From contig JAKUCV010007537.1 of assembly GCA_028386065.3 (NCBI GenBank), positions 330,632 to 394,631 on the forward strand: 64,000 bases of DNA. The letters run 5' to 3'. Shown here one piece after another: positions 60,084-64,000 of this stretch. Source of the DNA: Turnera subulata. Its lineage: Eukaryota > Streptophyta > Magnoliopsida > Malpighiales > Passifloraceae. The notes under the pieces were generated by a model. It was not told where the DNA came from. It ran no database searches and saw only the letters and a program-made list of their open reading frames with translations. The first letter of the stretch is position 1. Every line of letters starts with the position of its first letter. Both the position numbers and the translations under genes were made by a program.

Positions 60084-63043
60084 TTAAATCCCACTATTGT
60101 AGCTAGTGAAGAAGGATGCATAAGATAAGGGCACAAGACACAACCCTCTGCTTTTGAGTTCTCTCTTTGGTTGTCCCTTCCCATCTTCCTCACTCGAACC
60201 CATCTGTTAATAAAAATAAGTCCCAAGTCACATAAAAGAAACAACATGGAGATAAACAATTCGGCATTTCTGTTCCAATGAGGTTGGTAGATTATTAAAA
60301 GAATATATGGAGAAAGTGCTGCTCTTACTGCTTGAGTTGCTCTGGTTGGTTTGCTATGTGACAATCTCATGTAAGGCACGCTCAATGTCTGTTGGGAATT
60401 AATAATAACACAAGTGAAGATCAGGATCAGCATCTTCTATTTTTTTTTTTTGTTTTCTTCAATTGCAAGAATACTACTGTAATACTCTAAACCAATCGAA
60501 ACTAAGTAACAAGTATTGCTTCTCTTGGGTTTTAGACCACAAATACTCTTGTTTATATAGGAAAGGTCAATTTTCAGTAATTCTGTCACTGACTTTACAT
60601 TAATGCTAGCTAGGTACCATTTCATTTTCTCCCTTGACATTGACAATTCTTGAGTTACTGATCCTAAGCACTTTAATATTTGAATTTTTTGCAAGTTATT
60701 GCTTAAATCATGTATTTAGTGCCAATACCCAACCAAATTCCCACATTTGCAATTATATATATAACAATATACAGTAATTATATTATATTTGGGGCATAAA
60801 ATGAAGGGGCGTGTCACCTGCACTTGGTCATGAAGAAATTGTATGTACCCTATAGCTTCTGTCAACACGGAAGCAGTATCTGTCTGCAAGAAACACAAAA
60901 AGTTTTAGATATGCAATTCTAATACACATAGCAATTGTTGGGAGGGAAAATCATTCATTTAGGCTAATTACCTTGCCATAAGGTGCCACCAGCCTTTGAA
61001 GAGCTGCAATTCTGTCCCCTAGTTTCTCTTTCCTAATCTGGTAATTAAAATAAATAAATAAATAAAATCTACGCTAGTAATATATATTCCAATATCGATC
61101 ATTTGCTTGTTTATGTATACCTTCAAAGGGGGAATCGAGGTCTGTGGCGGGGACCGATGCTTCTTAGCTTCAGGAAGAGAGTTCTTTGATTGAGAAAGAC
61201 TGCTGCTGTTTCTCTTTTTTCTCCCAACTCCATCTTCAAACACTGATTTCTTCATAATCAAATTTTAGGTTTAACTTATAATTAGTACTTTAATTTAGAG
61301 ACATATATATGAAGGAAAAACAATTGTTCTGGTGACAGTTATAAAGCCTATTTACCTTGCATCCAAAGAAAAAGACTGCAGAAACCATTATTTAGTACAT
61401 ATAGAAAGTTTATGCTATACCTGCATTAAGGGTTTTGTGTTACAGGCACAAGTTTATCATTTTCTTTTACAAATTTAAGATGAGACTGAAAAGGGAGAAC
61501 TCATCTCCTCTTGGTGTCTTAAGCATTCAATAAGTCCAATGATTAAACATGCGGGTTTTTCCTTAATCCTTGCAGTAATTGCATGTTCCAACCGAACCGC
61601 TAATTAACTTAATCATCAAGAAAGCAACATTAGTCCTAATTGAAGTGGAAAATAAGGAGACTCACTTTGCTGGAGCTACTTGACTGGGTATCTTTTGTAT
61701 CTTGCATGAAATGGCCAAGATTGTTTTGAGTACGTTGGCTAGAACAGGATCCATCATACTTGGGGATTAAAAGATCCGCAGCTCTCAACTTGAAGTGATC
61801 CAACGAACTTGAAACTAATGAAAAACACAAATCCGGAGGGGTCGAGATATTTAAACCTGCAGGTGCAATATGGCTGTAATTATTGTACCTGCTAGAAGCA
61901 GATGGGCTCTCTAGACTTGGAGAGCTTTGAGGTAGCTGGTGGCTGTACAACTGATGATCTGGTCCTGAAAGCTGGAGCTCTGTGGTATTGTGACCAGAAG
62001 AGAAGTTGCTGCTTATGAGCCAACAGTTTTCACCTAGCGAATTGCTATTATTAGAGAATTGCTGCTTGAGTTTTGTTGGCTGGAAAAGTGATTCTTCTCC
62101 ATTGTATAACAATTCACTCAGCTTGGGGAAGGAATCTGGCATCTCTTCTTTGATCTTTGAATGCAGTAATTCATTGGCTGATTGTTCTGTGAAGCCATAG
62201 CTTGCAGCATCCCAGAAACTCAGTCCTTGATGAGTACTCATGGTTCTGGAATCTCTAGTTGGTGGCCAAGACACACTTGAATTTGGACTGCTATCAGTGG
62301 CATACTTCCTACAGTTACCGCTGTCAATATTCCTGCATATATAATCATCAAACAGTAGCTACTCAAAAAAGTTGAAGCTTCAAAGAAATTACTGACATCG
62401 AGGTACAAAAACCCTAGAAGTAAATAAGCTCCCTCGAACTAATTAATGGATGAACCATATATATATAGTTGAAAAAGATGCATCCACTTGACATATGTAC
62501 TAGAAGATTAATTCAACTTCAAAGTTTAACCTTTCAAAAGCCAAAATAGGCTATATATGTACGTATAATCTTGTGGGAGATCAGCAAAAGAAAGATGATT
62601 GATAAAAATGAAACCGTTGCATTTTTCATGAGCACATATAGTACTCCTTTTTGGCCATGTTTCACCATCTATGGTCCTTGATGCTTTTCGGTCTACAAAC
62701 AAAAGCTATCATGTGTTTGTAGACTGAAAAGAGATATAATTGCTGCACTCACGTATATGAGTGGAGCAATCAAGCTGGTGCATGGTGCTACTAATCCTTA
62801 GAAGGGTAGATTAATCATATATGCCATAGCCTTTGGTGCTTGCATGTGGAATCAAGGCAAAAGCAACAGTATCCCTATAAGCTAAAAAGAGAGTAAAAGT
62901 ACTTACAAAAAGGTTCCAGGGTTGAAGTCAATGGTGCTTGATGAAACCTTATACTCAGCTGGTTGAGATAACAAAGAAGAATAATATTCTGAAAACTCCT
63001 CTTGTAGTTGATGCCTGGGATGGAGCTGATTTGCAGGCTCCAT
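60084..63043 (-). CDS. bHLH transcription factor of the bHLH112/bHLH68/bHLH123 type
   Basis: Seven exons (minus): 63043-62907, 62332-61666, 61249-61121, 61037-60972, 60883-60818, 60388-60329, 60203-60084; 414 residues. The N-terminal half is Ser/Asn/Gln-rich. KKRNSSSLSQ and EAKKHRSPPQTSIPPLK lead into the helix-loop-helix, which is split over exons: IRKEKLGDRIAALQRLVAPY, GK, then TDTASVLTEAIGYIQFLHDQ, VQ, TLSVPYM. The basic region lacks the His-Glu-Arg of E-box binders, as in this subfamily, where bHLH112 binds other cis elements. The C-terminus has KSRGLCLVPLSY, the subfamily hallmark. Nuclear regulator; relatives act in stress tolerance and flowering or root development. The acceptor before KSVFEDG (61249) has a weak pyrimidine tract but only it keeps the frame. 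Confidence 0.92.
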
Positions 63044-64000
63044 GACTGGAAATTTTTTAGACGAAATACCTAGGTAGATGTCTATATATTAAAACTAATG
63101 AGCTCAAAAACTGAAAAGAATCTTTTGCTCTCCAAAAAACAAAGCGTTTCTAGTGAAGTTCTGATCGATGTAAAGGCAGACACACGGCCTGCAGCAAAAT
63201 CTCCAGCCTTTTAATTAGTATAAGCTACTTTTCCTTGCCCATATATATTCTCTTTTAGCAGCATAAAGAAAGGAAGATGAAACGCCATGTTCTCTGTCTC
63301 TCTCACTCACTTTCTAATTAACAAAGAGAGTTGCAGGATTTCTGGTTGCTAAAAAAAATTGTAGAGAGAGATGCTTTATATACATATTTTGAGAAAGGGT
63401 TTTTGGCGCTCGCTACAGATTTCTACTGTTGCTACTAGCTGCTACGTACTGCAATTTTATGCTGAACTCTAGCTCTAGCACTTAATTAGGCTAAAATCTC
63501 CTCGTTTAGGGTGAAGATAGTGAATATCTATGAGCTCTCAAAAGGTCATTTGTTATGCAAACCTAGCTAGCTAGCTCTGCAATCTAAGCTTGGATTCATT
63601 TTAATATTAATAGGCATACATATATAACTGAATTACAAGCTAAGTAGTATATAGACTTCAGTAACAAAAGTTAATGCTCATTCTGACTTGTGGTATATTA
63701 AAAAAAAAAAGCAAGACAGTAATTTTGTAACGTTGTTGCTTATTTGGAAAAGAAGAAGTAAAAAAGAAAAACTAGTGATGGTTGATGTGGAATTCTACAT
63801 TTTCTTTCATAGAAACGAGAAATGTACTGAACCCTACAGAGATGAAAAAAAAAAAGACTTTCTCCGTCAACTATAAATCTGATCTCCACTTGACTTCTTA
63901 ATTAAGATATATGCATTTCCTAGAGAGAAAATTAAGAATATATTTGTGGAGTTTTGTTTACTGTTTCTGGACAAACTAGCTATATATGTATAGAAAGAAT
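63044..64000. other. bHLH gene 5' UTR and promoter, to window edge
   Basis: Sequence upstream of the minus-strand bHLH gene. Contains CTAGCTAGCTAGCT-like words near 63562-63575 and a TATA element (listed separately). No other gene. Confidence 0.5.
63375..63382 (-). promoter_or_regulatory. Probable TATA box of the bHLH gene
   Basis: TATATAAA on the minus strand, about 330 bp before the start codon, followed by a CT-rich initiator-like tract (GCATCTCTCTCTAC). Confidence 0.55.

Overview
This window is nuclear DNA from a flowering plant, most likely a eudicot. The genes are intron-rich with GT-AG (once GC-AG) splice sites, the background is AT-rich, and the families are plant-specific (HIPP metallochaperones, Tm-1-like protein, ZAR1-type NLR, SFH Sec14 proteins, group-X-like bHLH). 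The repeats are also typical of plants: Ty1/copia, L1 LINEs, tRNA-derived SINEs, Stowaway and Mutator-like elements. The species cannot be named from the sequence. Exon boundaries were derived by hand from splice-site consensus and reading-frame continuity; every multi-exon model below closes in frame.

Layout. 1-13.8 kb is a repeat landfill: a broken copia element (minus strand, cut by the window edge), a 48-bp minisatellite, a GC-rich island, a probable solo LTR, a SINE, a Stowaway MITE, an L1-type LINE with ORF1 but no ORF2, a Mutator-type hairpin MITE, and a Mutator-like element carrying a MORN-repeat exon. 14.6-17.7 kb holds two tandem HIPP genes. 19.4-23.9 kb holds an 8-exon Tm-1-like gene. 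25.8-28.9 kb (minus) holds a 9-exon cytochrome P450 that looks like CYP722. 29-33.9 kb is a second repeat cluster: two LINE fragments with target-site duplications (TSDs) and a complete Pack-MULE carrying pieces of coatomer alpha and L-lactate dehydrogenase. 35.3-44.9 kb holds two paralogous BCS1-like AAA-ATPases; the second has a 3.4-kb GC-AG intron containing another Mutator-like element full of degenerate telomere-like repeats. A tRNA-Ile(UAU) gene follows at 45.6 kb. 47.4-49.9 kb is an intact ZAR1-like CC-NB-LRR gene. 50.9-52.9 kb is a phosducin-like/TXNDC9 gene. 54.8-59.5 kb is a Sec14-nodulin (SFH) phospholipid transfer gene. 60.1-63.0 kb (minus) is a bHLH transcription factor of the bHLH112/bHLH68 type.

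The host genes do not form one pathway; they are ordinary, independently transcribed plant genes. Common themes are stress and immunity (ZAR1-like, Tm-1-like, AAA-ATPases, HIPPs) but no physical operon-like logic is implied. I did not find a wholly new system. The most interesting material is the set of Mutator-like elements with intact termini and 9-10 bp TSDs, two of which have transduplicated host exons, and LINE copies that retain ORF1 but lack ORF2.
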